The notes under the pieces are model-generated. The model was not told the DNA's origin and did not search any database. It saw nothing but the letters and a program-made list of their open reading frames with translations. DNA of 5,505 nt from Glo-17 sp964637835 (lineage in GTDB: Bacteria; Krumholzibacteriota; Krumholzibacteriia; LZORAL124-64-63): the NCBI GenBank assembly GCA_964637835.1, contig CAZWYF010000122.1, forward strand, positions 1-5,505, written 5' to 3'. Numbering within the stretch: position 1 is the first letter of the stretch; each line of letters starts with the position of its first letter. Of this stretch, positions 1 to 5,505 are shown in pieces. The position numbers and the translations under genes are program-made.

Positions 1-18
1 GGGGAGTGATGGCGGTGC

Positions 19-42
19 GGGGCGGGTCGGGGAGTGTCGGGG
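19..42 (+). other. Possible G-quadruplex-forming stretch
   Basis: Four runs of three or four G lie at 19-22, 24-26, 29-32 and 39-42, separated by loops of 1, 2 and 6 bases. This satisfies the usual G3+N1-7 quadruplex pattern on the plus strand. It sits about 150 bases upstream of the decayed gene. In DNA this GC-rich such a pattern can arise by chance, and nothing shows that it is functional. The rest of 1-195 holds no gene that I can support. Confidence 0.35.
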
Positions 43-182
43 CGCGTGGCCGGGCCGTGCTGTCCAGATGATCCGGGTGCTCTGCGAATGACCGTTGCCG
101 GCGGCATCCGGGCTCCCTGGTCGTTGGCCATCGGGGTGGTCCGGGCAGTGTCTCGCTCCGGCCTGTTCCCGGGCTTGTAGCC

Positions 183-190
183 GAGGAGGG
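183..190 (+). promoter_or_regulatory. Ribosome binding site of the decayed gene
   Basis: The octamer GAGGAGGG is a near-perfect Shine-Dalgarno. It lies 5 bases before a CTG codon at 196-198 and 20 bases before the first ATG at 211. The spacing fits the CTG and is too long for the ATG. This suggests that the original start codon stood at 196 and was either a rare CTG start or an ATG since mutated. Confidence 0.5.
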
Positions 191-195
191 AGAAC

Positions 196-955
196 CTGCG
201 ATCTCTGATCATGATCACCGTGGTCGCCGTGGTGGCGGCCGGTGGCGGCCGGTGGGGGCCGTCCTGGCGCGACCGGCGGATTCGTCCGCAGGCGAGCGCG
301 CGGGGAAGCGCGCGGGGAAGCGTGCGGGTGAGGGCGTGGACGGCCGGCGGAGGGCGCGGCGACGGAGGTGATCCTCGACGGGTCGGTGGTCCAGGACGTG
401 GGCCGCCTGCACCTGAACCTCACCAGCTGGGGCTCACCGGCGCCCACTACTCGATGGATGCGCCTTGCTCCGATGCGCTCTCCGCGCGATGGCCGGGGGC
501 CGATGGCATCGGCCATCTCCGGGGCGCCCGCCTGTGGGCGGGGGCATCCAGGACGGCGAGCGCCGGGTGACCGCCGGCCAGTACGAGACCGGGTTGCGGG
601 CCACCGAGGACCCCCTGGACGTGATCTACGAGACGGCGTGGGATGCGCCGGCGGCGGATCGCTAACCGTCCGGGAATCCCGACGACGACGGTGACGGCCA
701 GGTGGACGAGGACATGGCCGGCAGCGGCGACCATCACCAACCGCGGCGCCGCGCCCATCACCGGGCTGTGCGCCGCGATCTTCAGCGACTTCGACAGCGA
801 TGATCCCGGCGGCCCCCGCGAGGCAGGGGACGACCTCTGCGGCTTCATCGCCGAGACCGTGGAGGCCTGTCCCGGCCAGCTGGCGAACGTGGCGGTGGCC
901 TGCATGCACGAGGGCGACGGCGCCATCGATCCGCACCCGCGAGCCAGCGGGCGCC
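196..955 (+). pseudogene. Decayed gene for a secreted Asp-rich (DxDxDG) protein
   Basis: No single frame is convincing, but protein-like segments follow one another in order across the three forward frames. Frame 1 from 196 gives a signal-peptide-like LRSLIMITVVAVVAAGG. Frame 2 from about 362 gives TEVILDGSVVQDVG and LHLNLTSWG. Frame 1 from about 430 gives LTGAHYSMDAPCSDALSARW. Frame 0 from about 543 gives GGIQDGERRVTAGQYETG, then an in-frame TAA at 663, then NPDDDGDGQVDED at 675-713. Frame 1 from about 727 gives ATITNRGAAPITGLC, AAIFSDFDSDD and LANVAVACMHEGDGAID. The order signal peptide, LTSWG, ARWPG, Asp-rich calcium-loop-like motif, then ITNxGxxPITGLxxxxFSDFD matches large exported proteins I remember from high-GC FCB candidate phyla. 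The two middle switches are each a -1 shift in a G run (around 428-434 and 537-545). The stretch between VDED and TITNRG looks much shorter than in those relatives, so an internal deletion is likely. The C-terminal part is missing. The exact function is unknown. Sequencing error is the alternative, but the two neighbouring genes show no frameshifts. Confidence 0.55.
295..328 (+). repeat. 12-bp tandem repeat, about 2.8 copies
   Basis: The unit AGCGCGCGGGGA occurs at 295-306 and 307-318, followed by a partial copy with one change (T at 323) to 328. The period is a multiple of three, so it would add four residues per copy (reads ARGS in frame 1). It lies inside the decayed gene, in the part where no frame looks conserved, and may be a slippage product. 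Confidence 0.75.
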
Positions 956-975
956 GTCAGGATGCCCCCGGGGGG

Positions 976-1028
976 CCCGCGACGTCCGGGGGCCCGCGAC
1001 GTCCGGGGGGCCCGCGACGTCCGGGGGG
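976..1028 (+). repeat. 17/18-bp tandem repeat, three copies
   Basis: Three head-to-tail copies of CCCGCGACGTCC followed by a G run lie at 976-992 (five Gs), 993-1010 (six Gs) and 1011-1028 (six Gs). Apart from the G-run length the copies are identical. Each copy contains the palindrome GACGTC, and the junctions form GGGCCC palindromes. The array sits just past the last protein-like segment of the decayed gene and about 130 bases before pyrC. There are no spacers between copies, so it is not a CRISPR array. Identity between copies suggests recent expansion by slippage; a protein-binding role is possible but unsupported. Confidence 0.85.
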
Positions 1029-1070
1029 CGTGGCACCGGTTGCCGGGGCATGGTCGTCGGGGCTACGTTG

Positions 1071-1093
1071 CCGGGGCTCGAGGTCGTCCCCGG
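1071..1093 (+). other. Possible hairpin in the pyrC leader
   Basis: CCGGGG at 1071-1076 can pair with CCCCGG at 1088-1093 around an 11-base loop, extendable by one G-T wobble. The 11-mer GTTGCCGGGGC, which includes the left arm, also occurs at 1039-1049 and again at 1067-1077. Pyrimidine genes are often controlled through leader RNA, but I see no U tract, PyrR-type element or leader peptide, so a regulatory role is only a guess. The rest of 956-1157 shows no gene and no recognisable promoter. Confidence 0.2.
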
Positions 1094-1157
1094 TGGCGGC
1101 CGCTCACTGCTCCATGCGCGCCGCCGCCGCGAGCGGCCAGACGAAAGCCGCCCCGCC

Positions 1158-2531
1158 ATGCCGCCGTCCTCGCCGCCGCCCCGGTCCCATCCCGAGCGCA
1201 TCCTCATCGCCAATGCCCGCCTGGTGAACGAGGGCGCCATCAGCGAGACCGACGTCCTGGTCGCCGACGGGCGCATCGCGGCCATCGGCGGGGACCTCGC
1301 CTCGCGGCCGGCGGACCTGGTGATCGACGCGGCGGGGAAGTACTTGCTGCCCGGACTCATCGACGACCAGGTCCACTTCCGCGAGCCCGGCCTGACCCAC
1401 AAGGCCGACCTCGCCCACGAGTCGCGGGCGGCGGTGGCCGGCGGGGTGACCAGCTTCATGGACATGCCCAATGTCCAGCCGCCCACGCTGACGCCCGAGG
1501 CGGTGGAGGAGCGCTGCGCCCTGGCCGCAAGGGCGTCGGTGGCCAACTACGCCTTCTACCTCGGCGCCAGCAACGGCAACCTCGACCAGATCCGCCGGCT
1601 GCGGCCGGGCCAGGCCTGCGGGGTGAAGGTGTTCATGGGCAGCAGCACCGGCGACATGCTCGTGGACGACCGCGCCGCCCTCGCCGGCATCTTCGGCGAG
1701 GCGCCCGGCCTGGTGGCCGTCCACTGCGAGGACGACCCCACCATCGCGGCCAACGAACAGGCATGGGTCGAGAAGCACGGCGAGGACATCCCCTTCGCCG
1801 CGCATCCGGCGATCCGCAGCGCGGAGGCCTGCTGGCGGTCGTCCTCCCTGGCGGTGGAGCTGGCGCGGGAGCATGGCACGCGGCTGCACGTCCTGCACCT
1901 GACCACCGCCCGGGAGCTGGAGCTCTTCGCCCCCGGTCCGGCCGCGGACAAGCGGATCACCGCCGAGGTCTGTGTCCATCACCTGTGGTACAGCGACGCC
2001 GATTACGCCGGCCTCGGCAGCCTCATCAAGTGCAACCCCGCCATCAAGAGCGCCGCCGATCGCCAGGCCCTGCGCCAGGCGCTGCGGGACGACCGCCTCG
2101 ACGTCATCGCCACCGATCATGCGCCGCACACGCGGCAGGAGAAGGCCAACCCGTACCGGCGCGCGCCCAGCGGCCTGCCGCTGGTGCAGTTCCTGCTGCC
2201 GGCGCTGTACGCGCTGCACACCGAGGGCGTCCTCTCGCTGGAGCAGCTGGTGCAGAAGGCCTGCCACGCCCCGGCGACGGTCTTCGGCATCGAGGACCGC
2301 GGGTTCGCGCGCGAGGGCGCGTGGGCGGATCTGGTGCTCCTGGACCCGGACCGGCCGCTCACCGTCACGCGCGAGGGGGTGCTCTCGAAGTGCGGCTGGT
2401 CGCCGCTGGAGGGCGTGACGTTCCCCGGGTCGGTGGACACGACCCTGGTGTCGGGGCAGGTGGCCTACCGCGACGGGCGCGTGCAGGAGAGCTGCCGCGG
2501 GCAGCGGCTGGGGTTCACGGCCCGGGACTGA
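1158..2531 (+). CDS. pyrC: Dihydroorotase, Bacteroidetes-type variant
   Basis: A 457-residue cytosolic enzyme of the amidohydrolase superfamily. It interconverts N-carbamoyl-aspartate and dihydroorotate, the third step of pyrimidine synthesis. The N-terminal strand region ILIANARLVNEG begins at residue 15. The metal site follows: DDQVHFREPG (residues 69-78), Lys157 in GVKVFMGSSTG, His189 in VHCEDD, His247 in LHVLHL, and Asp320 in ATDHAPHT. Substrate-side motifs EVCVHHLW, CNPAIK and APSGLP, and the C-terminal CGWSPLEG, also agree with the family as I recall it from the Porphyromonas gingivalis enzyme. The usual HxH motif reads Gln71-Val-His73, a substitution characteristic of this subgroup. 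Allantoinase or hydantoinase is less likely given these motifs. ATG 1158 is the last possible start before the conserved region. The frame is open back to an ATG at 1050, but the extra 36 residues are Arg-rich and unlike the family. No clear Shine-Dalgarno precedes 1158. No other pyrimidine gene is in the window. Confidence 0.92.
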   Translation: MPPSSPPPRSHPERILIANARLVNEGAISETDVLVADGRIAAIGGDLASRPADLVIDAAGKYLLPGLIDDQVHFREPGLTHKADLAHESRAAVAGGVTSFMDMPNVQPPTLTPEAVEERCALAARASVANYAFYLGASNGNLDQIRRLRPGQACGVKVFMGSSTGDMLVDDRAALAGIFGEAPGLVAVHCEDDPTIAANEQAWVEKHGEDIPFAAHPAIRSAEACWRSSSLAVELAREHGTRLHVLHLTTARELELFAPGPAADKRITAEVCVHHLWYSDADYAGLGSLIKCNPAIKSAADRQALRQALRDDRLDVIATDHAPHTRQEKANPYRRAPSGLPLVQFLLPALYALHTEGVLSLEQLVQKACHAPATVFGIEDRGFAREGAWADLVLLDPDRPLTVTREGVLSKCGWSPLEGVTFPGSVDTTLVSGQVAYRDGRVQESCRGQRLGFTARD

Positions 2532-2532
2532 G

Positions 2533-2560
2533 CCCGGCCGCGAAGGCCGCGAAGGCCGGG
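2533..2560 (+). terminator. Inverted repeat after pyrC, weak terminator candidate
   Basis: CCCGGCC at 2533-2539 is perfectly complementary to GGCCGGG at 2554-2560, with a 14-base loop that itself contains a GGCC able to compete. The inner part is a 9-bp direct repeat, GGCCGCGAA, twice from 2536. It starts one base after the pyrC stop codon. No T run follows, so it does not meet the standard for an intrinsic terminator. A second small hairpin, GCTGCC-GCG-GGCAGC at 2491-2505, lies inside the last codons of pyrC. Confidence 0.3.
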
Positions 2561-2597
2561 ACGACCCGGGCGGCGAGGGGCCGGCGCGAACCGGACG

Positions 2598-2697
2598 NNN
2601 NNNNNNNNNNNNNNNNNNNNNNNNNNNNNNNNNNNNNNNNNNNNNNNNNNNNNNNNNNNNNNNNNNNNNNNNNNNNNNNNNNNNNNNNNNNNNNNNN
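2598..2697. other. Assembly gap (100 Ns)
   Basis: Exactly 100 N characters, the customary placeholder for a scaffold gap of unknown size. It falls between the 3' ends of two convergent genes and ends three bases before the stop codon of the minus-strand gene. The true distance between the genes, and any gene or terminator between them, is therefore unknown. Confidence 0.98.
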
Positions 2698-2700
2698 GCC

Positions 2701-5352
2701 TCAGGCGTCCGGCAGGATGTCCACCACCTCGGTGGGGGAGGCCGGGGGGCCGTACCAGGGGCCCTGCAGCTCGTGGCAGCCCAGGTCGCGCAACGCAGCG
2801 GCCTGCTCGGCGTCCTCGACGCCGGGCGCGATCACCCGCAGGTCCAGGGTGGCGGCCAGGCCGGTGACCAGGCTGAGCACGGCGCGGTCCTGTGCGCTGC
2901 CGATGACGTCGCCCAGCAGGGTGCCGTCGAGCTTGATGGCGTCCACGGGCAGGGTCTTCAGCAGGCCGAGGCTGGAGTAGCCGCTGCCGAAGCCGTCGAT
3001 GGTCACGGTGACGCCCAGCTCGCGCAGCTCGGCCAGCGCGGCGACGGTGTGCTCGAGGTGGCCGGTGAGCGCGGACTCGCCGATCTCCAGCTCCAGGCGC
3101 GAGGGCGGCAGGCCGGTCTCGACCAGGGCGTCGCGCACCAGGTCGGCGAGGTCGATCCCGACGAACTGGCGCGCCGAGAGCAGCAGGCCCACGCGGCCGG
3201 GATCGCGCCCCTCCTCGCCCCACCGCTGGGCCTGGCGGCAGGCCTCGTGCAGGGCCCACTCGCCGATGCGGGCGGCCAGGCCGGTCTCCTCGGCCAGGCG
3301 CATGAACTCGTGGGGGGCGAGCCGGTCGATCCCCTGGGGGTGCCAGCAGACCCGGGCCGACACGCCACGCAGGCGGGCGTCGCGCGCGTCGAAGCGCGGC
3401 AGGTACTCGAGCCGGAACTCGCGCCGGTGCAGCGCCCGGCGCAGGGCGGTCTCCAGGTCCAGCCGGGCCAGGGCCTGGGAGCTCATGCCCTTGCCATAGA
3501 GCTGGAACGTGTTCTTGCCCCGCTCCTTGGCCGCGTACATGGCCAGGTCGGCGCTGCGCAGCAGGGCGTCGGGGTCGTCCCCGTCCTGGGGGAAGAGGGC
3601 CACGCCGATGCTCGCGCCGGTGAAGACCTCGCGATCCTCCATGGCCACCGGTTCGGCGAGGGCGGCGAGGCAGCCGGCGGCCACCCGGGCGGCCACGCGC
3701 TGGGCGAGGGCGTGGGTGGCCAGACCCACCAGGATGAGGGCGAACTCGTCGCCGCCCAGACGGGTGACGGTGTCCTCCTCGCGGGTGCTCCGCCGCAGCC
3801 GGCGGGCCACCTCCTGCAGGAGATGGTCGCCGGCGAGGTGGCCGAGGGAATCGTTCACGCCCTTGAAGTTGTCCAGGTCGATGAACACCACCGCCACCCA
3901 CTCGTCGTGGCGCCGGGCGTGGGCCAGCGCCTGGTCGAGGCGATCGCGGAACAGCACGCGGTTGGGCAGGCCGGTGAGCTGGTCGAAGTGGGCGAGCTCG
4001 CGGATGCGGCTCTCGGCGCGCTTGCGCTCGGTGATGTCGTGGAAGATGCCGATGTGGCGGCGGATCTCGCCGTGCTCGTCGCGGACCACGTTGATGCTGG
4101 TCCACTGGACGTAGACCTCGCCGTCGGGCCGGCGGTTCCAGACCTCGCCCTGCCAGCGCCCCTCGCGCTCGAGCGCCTCCTGCATCCGGTGGAAGTGGGC
4201 CTCGTCGTGACGGCCGGACTGCAGGTCGTGGGGGGTCTTGCCCAGGAGATCCTCGTGGGCGTACCCGGTCAGCTCGCACGCCGCCCGGTTGGCCATGACG
4301 ATCCGGTGATCGCGGTCGGTGACCATGATGCCCTCGTGGGACTGCTCGAAGACCACGGCCGCCTCGCGGAGCTTCTCCTCGTTGCGTAGCTGCGCGGTGA
4401 TGTCGTGCATCACCACCAGGGTCTGGGGACGACCGTCGCCCGCGCTGTACGGCGCGCACATCAGGTGGACGGGGCAGGGGGCGCCGCCGGCGGGATGCAG
4501 GGTGTGGCGGCCGAGGTAGATGCCGTCGGCGGCGATGGCCTCCTGGATGGTCTGCAGCAGGCCCTTGTCCGGCTGGCTGCCGTCGATGGGCAGCGGCTCC
4601 TTCAGCAGGTGGCGGCGGGGCGCGGCCAGGAGCTTGCAGGCGGCCGGATTGGCGTCGAGGACGCGGCCGGCGGGGTCGATGATGACCAGGCCGTCGGAGA
4701 CCGTCTCGAAGATGGTGCGGTAGTGCTCCTCGCTCTGGCGCAGGACGCGCTGGGTCTGCTTGAACTCGTCGATGTCGGTGATCGAGATCAGGATGTGATC
4801 GCCATCGCCATCGCCGCGGTCGCCGCGGTCGCCGTGGTCGCCGGCGAGCGATCCGGGCCGCGGCACCGTGGCCGTCAGCGCCACCCAGCGGCCCTTGCCA
4901 TCGGGTGCGTCGAGCTGCACGTCGAGGGTCTTCGCCCGGCCGGAGACGGCCACCGTGGACAGGAGCGTCAGGAAGCGTCCACGGTGCGAGGGCGCCACCG
5001 AGCGGAAGAAGAAGCTCTGCTGGCCGGATTCCGTCCCGACCAGGAGCCACTCGCGGGCGATGCGATTGATCCGGGCGATCACGCCGTTGGCGCGCAGGGT
5101 CACGAAGCCCACCGGCGCGTACTCGTAGAGATGGAAATAGTCGGCCTGCGAGACGGCCAGGGTCTCCTGGGCGGAGCGGAGCTCGTCGTTCTGCAGCTCC
5201 AGCTCCACCGTCGAGATCCGCAGCTCCTCGACCAGGCGGGAGATGTCGTCCATGAGGTGGGGCTCCACCTCGCGGCCCCGCTCGGCGAGCACCTCGGCGG
5301 CCTTGCGGCGGAGCTGGTCGAAGCGGTCCTCTGTCTGGCGCTCGGTCTCCAT
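2701..5352 (-). CDS. PAS-PAS-PAS-GGDEF-EAL cyclic-di-GMP signalling protein with degenerate EAL
   Basis: An 883-residue soluble protein with no signal peptide or membrane segment. Residues 10-68 form a charged, probably coiled-coil helix (VEELRISTVELELQNDELR). PAS1 spans about 68-199, with YAPVGFVTL at 79-87 and a Gly-Asp-rich loop insert at 171-186. PAS2 spans 206-323 and ends in MHDIT. PAS3 spans 331-445 and ends in FHDITERKRAE. The GGDEF domain (447-617) has DQLTGLPNR, Asp492, Asn500, Asp509 and GGDEF at 533-537. The inhibitory RxxD motif (524-527) stands five residues before GGDEF, as in regulated enzymes. It should therefore condense two GTP to cyclic-di-GMP under product feedback. The EAL domain (628-880) keeps the fold motifs but not the catalytic ones: EAL is Ser-Ala-Arg (665-667), the Asn of VNLS is Leu724, DDFGTG is DGFGSG (786-791) and AEGVE is APGVE (842-846); Glu756 and Lys807 remain. 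It is probably a non-catalytic sensory or docking module. The signal seen by the PAS domains is unknown. The start at 5352 has a strong ribosome binding site; the stop TGA is at 2701-2703. The gene converges on pyrC across the gap. Confidence 0.94.
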   Translation of the reverse strand: METERQTEDRFDQLRRKAAEVLAERGREVEPHLMDDISRLVEELRISTVELELQNDELRSAQETLAVSQADYFHLYEYAPVGFVTLRANGVIARINRIAREWLLVGTESGQQSFFFRSVAPSHRGRFLTLLSTVAVSGRAKTLDVQLDAPDGKGRWVALTATVPRPGSLAGDHGDRGDRGDGDGDHILISITDIDEFKQTQRVLRQSEEHYRTIFETVSDGLVIIDPAGRVLDANPAACKLLAAPRRHLLKEPLPIDGSQPDKGLLQTIQEAIAADGIYLGRHTLHPAGGAPCPVHLMCAPYSAGDGRPQTLVVMHDITAQLRNEEKLREAAVVFEQSHEGIMVTDRDHRIVMANRAACELTGYAHEDLLGKTPHDLQSGRHDEAHFHRMQEALEREGRWQGEVWNRRPDGEVYVQWTSINVVRDEHGEIRRHIGIFHDITERKRAESRIRELAHFDQLTGLPNRVLFRDRLDQALAHARRHDEWVAVVFIDLDNFKGVNDSLGHLAGDHLLQEVARRLRRSTREEDTVTRLGGDEFALILVGLATHALAQRVAARVAAGCLAALAEPVAMEDREVFTGASIGVALFPQDGDDPDALLRSADLAMYAAKERGKNTFQLYGKGMSSQALARLDLETALRRALHRREFRLEYLPRFDARDARLRGVSARVCWHPQGIDRLAPHEFMRLAEETGLAARIGEWALHEACRQAQRWGEEGRDPGRVGLLLSARQFVGIDLADLVRDALVETGLPPSRLELEIGESALTGHLEHTVAALAELRELGVTVTIDGFGSGYSSLGLLKTLPVDAIKLDGTLLGDVIGSAQDRAVLSLVTGLAATLDLRVIAPGVEDAEQAAALRDLGCHELQGPWYGPPASPTEVVDILPDA
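4795..4842 (-). repeat. Gly-Asp-rich microsatellite inside PAS1
   Basis: The plus strand reads two copies of CGCCAT (4800-4811), then CGCCGCGGT twice (4812-4829) and CGCCGTGGT once (4830-4838). On the coding strand this gives GDHGDRGDRGDGDGDH (residues 171-186). It sits in the loop before the last PAS1 strand (HILISITDIDEF). Unit lengths are multiples of three, so copy-number change would lengthen the loop without breaking the frame. Such a flexible acidic loop is not part of the core PAS fold. Confidence 0.75.
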
Positions 5353-5360
5353 GCGTGCGG

Positions 5361-5368
5361 TCTCCTCC
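5361..5368 (-). promoter_or_regulatory. Ribosome binding site of the GGDEF-EAL gene
   Basis: The coding strand reads GGAGGAGA, a strong Shine-Dalgarno, ending 8 bases before the ATG at 5350-5352. It fixes the start codon and rules against the longer frames that run past it. Confidence 0.85.
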
Positions 5369-5448
5369 GACCGGTTGGTGACATCCCGCTGCCGGGAATT
5401 CCAGCAGCAGTCGGAATGTCATGCAAGGCCAAATAATGAGAAGAACAC
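5369..5448 (-). promoter_or_regulatory. Leader and probable promoter region of the GGDEF-EAL gene
   Basis: Bases 5409-5455 are clearly richer in A and T than the rest of the window (coding strand includes TTCTTCTCATTATTTGG), as expected of a promoter. I could not find a -35/-10 pair with standard spacing, nor a sigma-54 site or the Bacteroidetes TAnnTTTG box in place. Inverted repeats lie downstream: the palindrome GGAATTCC (5395-5402), flanked by GCTGC (5388-5392) and GCAGC (5404-5408), and outside these TGACAT (5379-5384) with ATGTCA (5416-5421). They could be an operator or a 5' UTR fold. The region 5449-5505 holds no gene that I can support. Confidence 0.35.
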
Positions 5449-5505
5449 TCAACAACCGCCCGGGTCGCCGGGTTCCACTGCCTCGCCGACCGCGGCCAGT
5501 GCCCG

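Noticed and set aside
88..180. Small plus-strand frame of 30 codons starting at ATG 88
   Set aside because: No ribosome binding site and no recognisable product; short open frames are expected at this GC content.
447..926. Minus-strand frame of 159 codons over the decayed gene
   Set aside because: Its product has no recognisable motif, while the plus strand reads protein-like segments over the same bases.
976..1028. CRISPR-like array
   Set aside because: The three repeats are directly adjacent with no spacers, and no cas gene is present.
1050..1157. Upstream start for pyrC at ATG 1050
   Set aside because: It would add 36 Arg-rich residues not expected in dihydroorotases, which normally begin a few residues before the first strand; no better ribosome binding site is present there.
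800..2980. Plus-strand frame of 726 codons running through pyrC and the N gap
   Set aside because: It crosses unknown bases and is out of frame with pyrC, whose family motifs define the true frame; its product is Arg-Pro-Gly-rich noise.
2773..4389. Long open frame on the plus strand (538 codons) opposite the GGDEF-EAL gene
   Set aside because: It is the antisense shadow of a clear multi-domain gene in GC-rich DNA; its product is low-complexity Ala-Gly-Val-Gln with no recognisable motif.
4405..5436. Plus-strand open frame (343 codons) opposite the PAS domains
   Set aside because: Antisense shadow, same composition problem, no start signal and no domain.
2465..5455. Minus-strand frame of 996 codons running through the gap
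   Set aside because: Wrong frame relative to the PAS-GGDEF-EAL protein; it stays open only because of high GC and the Ns.
5405..5455. Bacteroidetes-type TAnnTTTG or sigma-54 promoter
   Set aside because: TTTG is present in ATTATTTGG but TA is not at the required distance, and no GG-N10-GC pair is in place.
5449..5505. Possible 3' end of a further minus-strand gene (18 codons then TGA at 5449-5451)
   Set aside because: It would sit neatly upstream of the AT-richer leader, but 18 residues cut by the window edge are too few to support a gene.

Overview
The window is a very GC-rich bacterial scaffold segment with two intact convergent genes, a wrecked gene in front of them, and a run of 100 Ns between the two intact genes. 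No rRNA, tRNA, CRISPR array, insertion sequence or plasmid gene is visible. The best lineage clues are two. The dihydroorotase carries the DDQVHFREPG metal-site variant that I associate with Bacteroidetes-type enzymes. The broken reading frames at the left contain a DDDGDGQVDED acidic motif and phrases such as LHLNLTSWG and LSARWPG, which I remember from large secreted proteins of high-GC FCB-group candidate phyla (Eisenbacteria- or Krumholzibacteria-like). That placement is inference from memory.

Layout. 1-195: no gene; a G-rich stretch that fits the G-quadruplex pattern. About 196-955 (+): remains of a secreted, Asp-rich repeat-type protein, readable only by hopping between all three forward frames; it begins with a good ribosome binding site in front of a CTG codon and a signal-peptide-like segment. 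956-1157: non-coding, with a three-copy 17/18-bp tandem repeat and a weak hairpin. 1158-2531 (+): pyrC, dihydroorotase of pyrimidine synthesis. 2532-2597: short GC-rich tail with an inverted repeat. 2598-2697: assembly gap. 2701-5352 (-): an 883-residue cytoplasmic sensor with a coiled coil, three PAS domains, a GGDEF domain and an EAL domain. 5353-5505: its leader, with a strong Shine-Dalgarno and a locally AT-richer stretch that probably holds the promoter.

Function. The two intact genes are not an obvious pathway pair. PyrC is housekeeping; the minus-strand protein is a cyclic-di-GMP signalling protein. Its GGDEF half keeps every signature residue, including the RxxD inhibitory site. Its EAL half has lost several catalytic positions (EAL reads SAR, DDFG reads DGFG, AEGVE reads APGVE, and the metal-binding Asn is Leu). 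It should therefore make cyclic-di-GMP and not degrade it. I see no convincing new multi-gene system here; the degenerate EAL domain and the decayed secreted-protein gene are the most unusual items.
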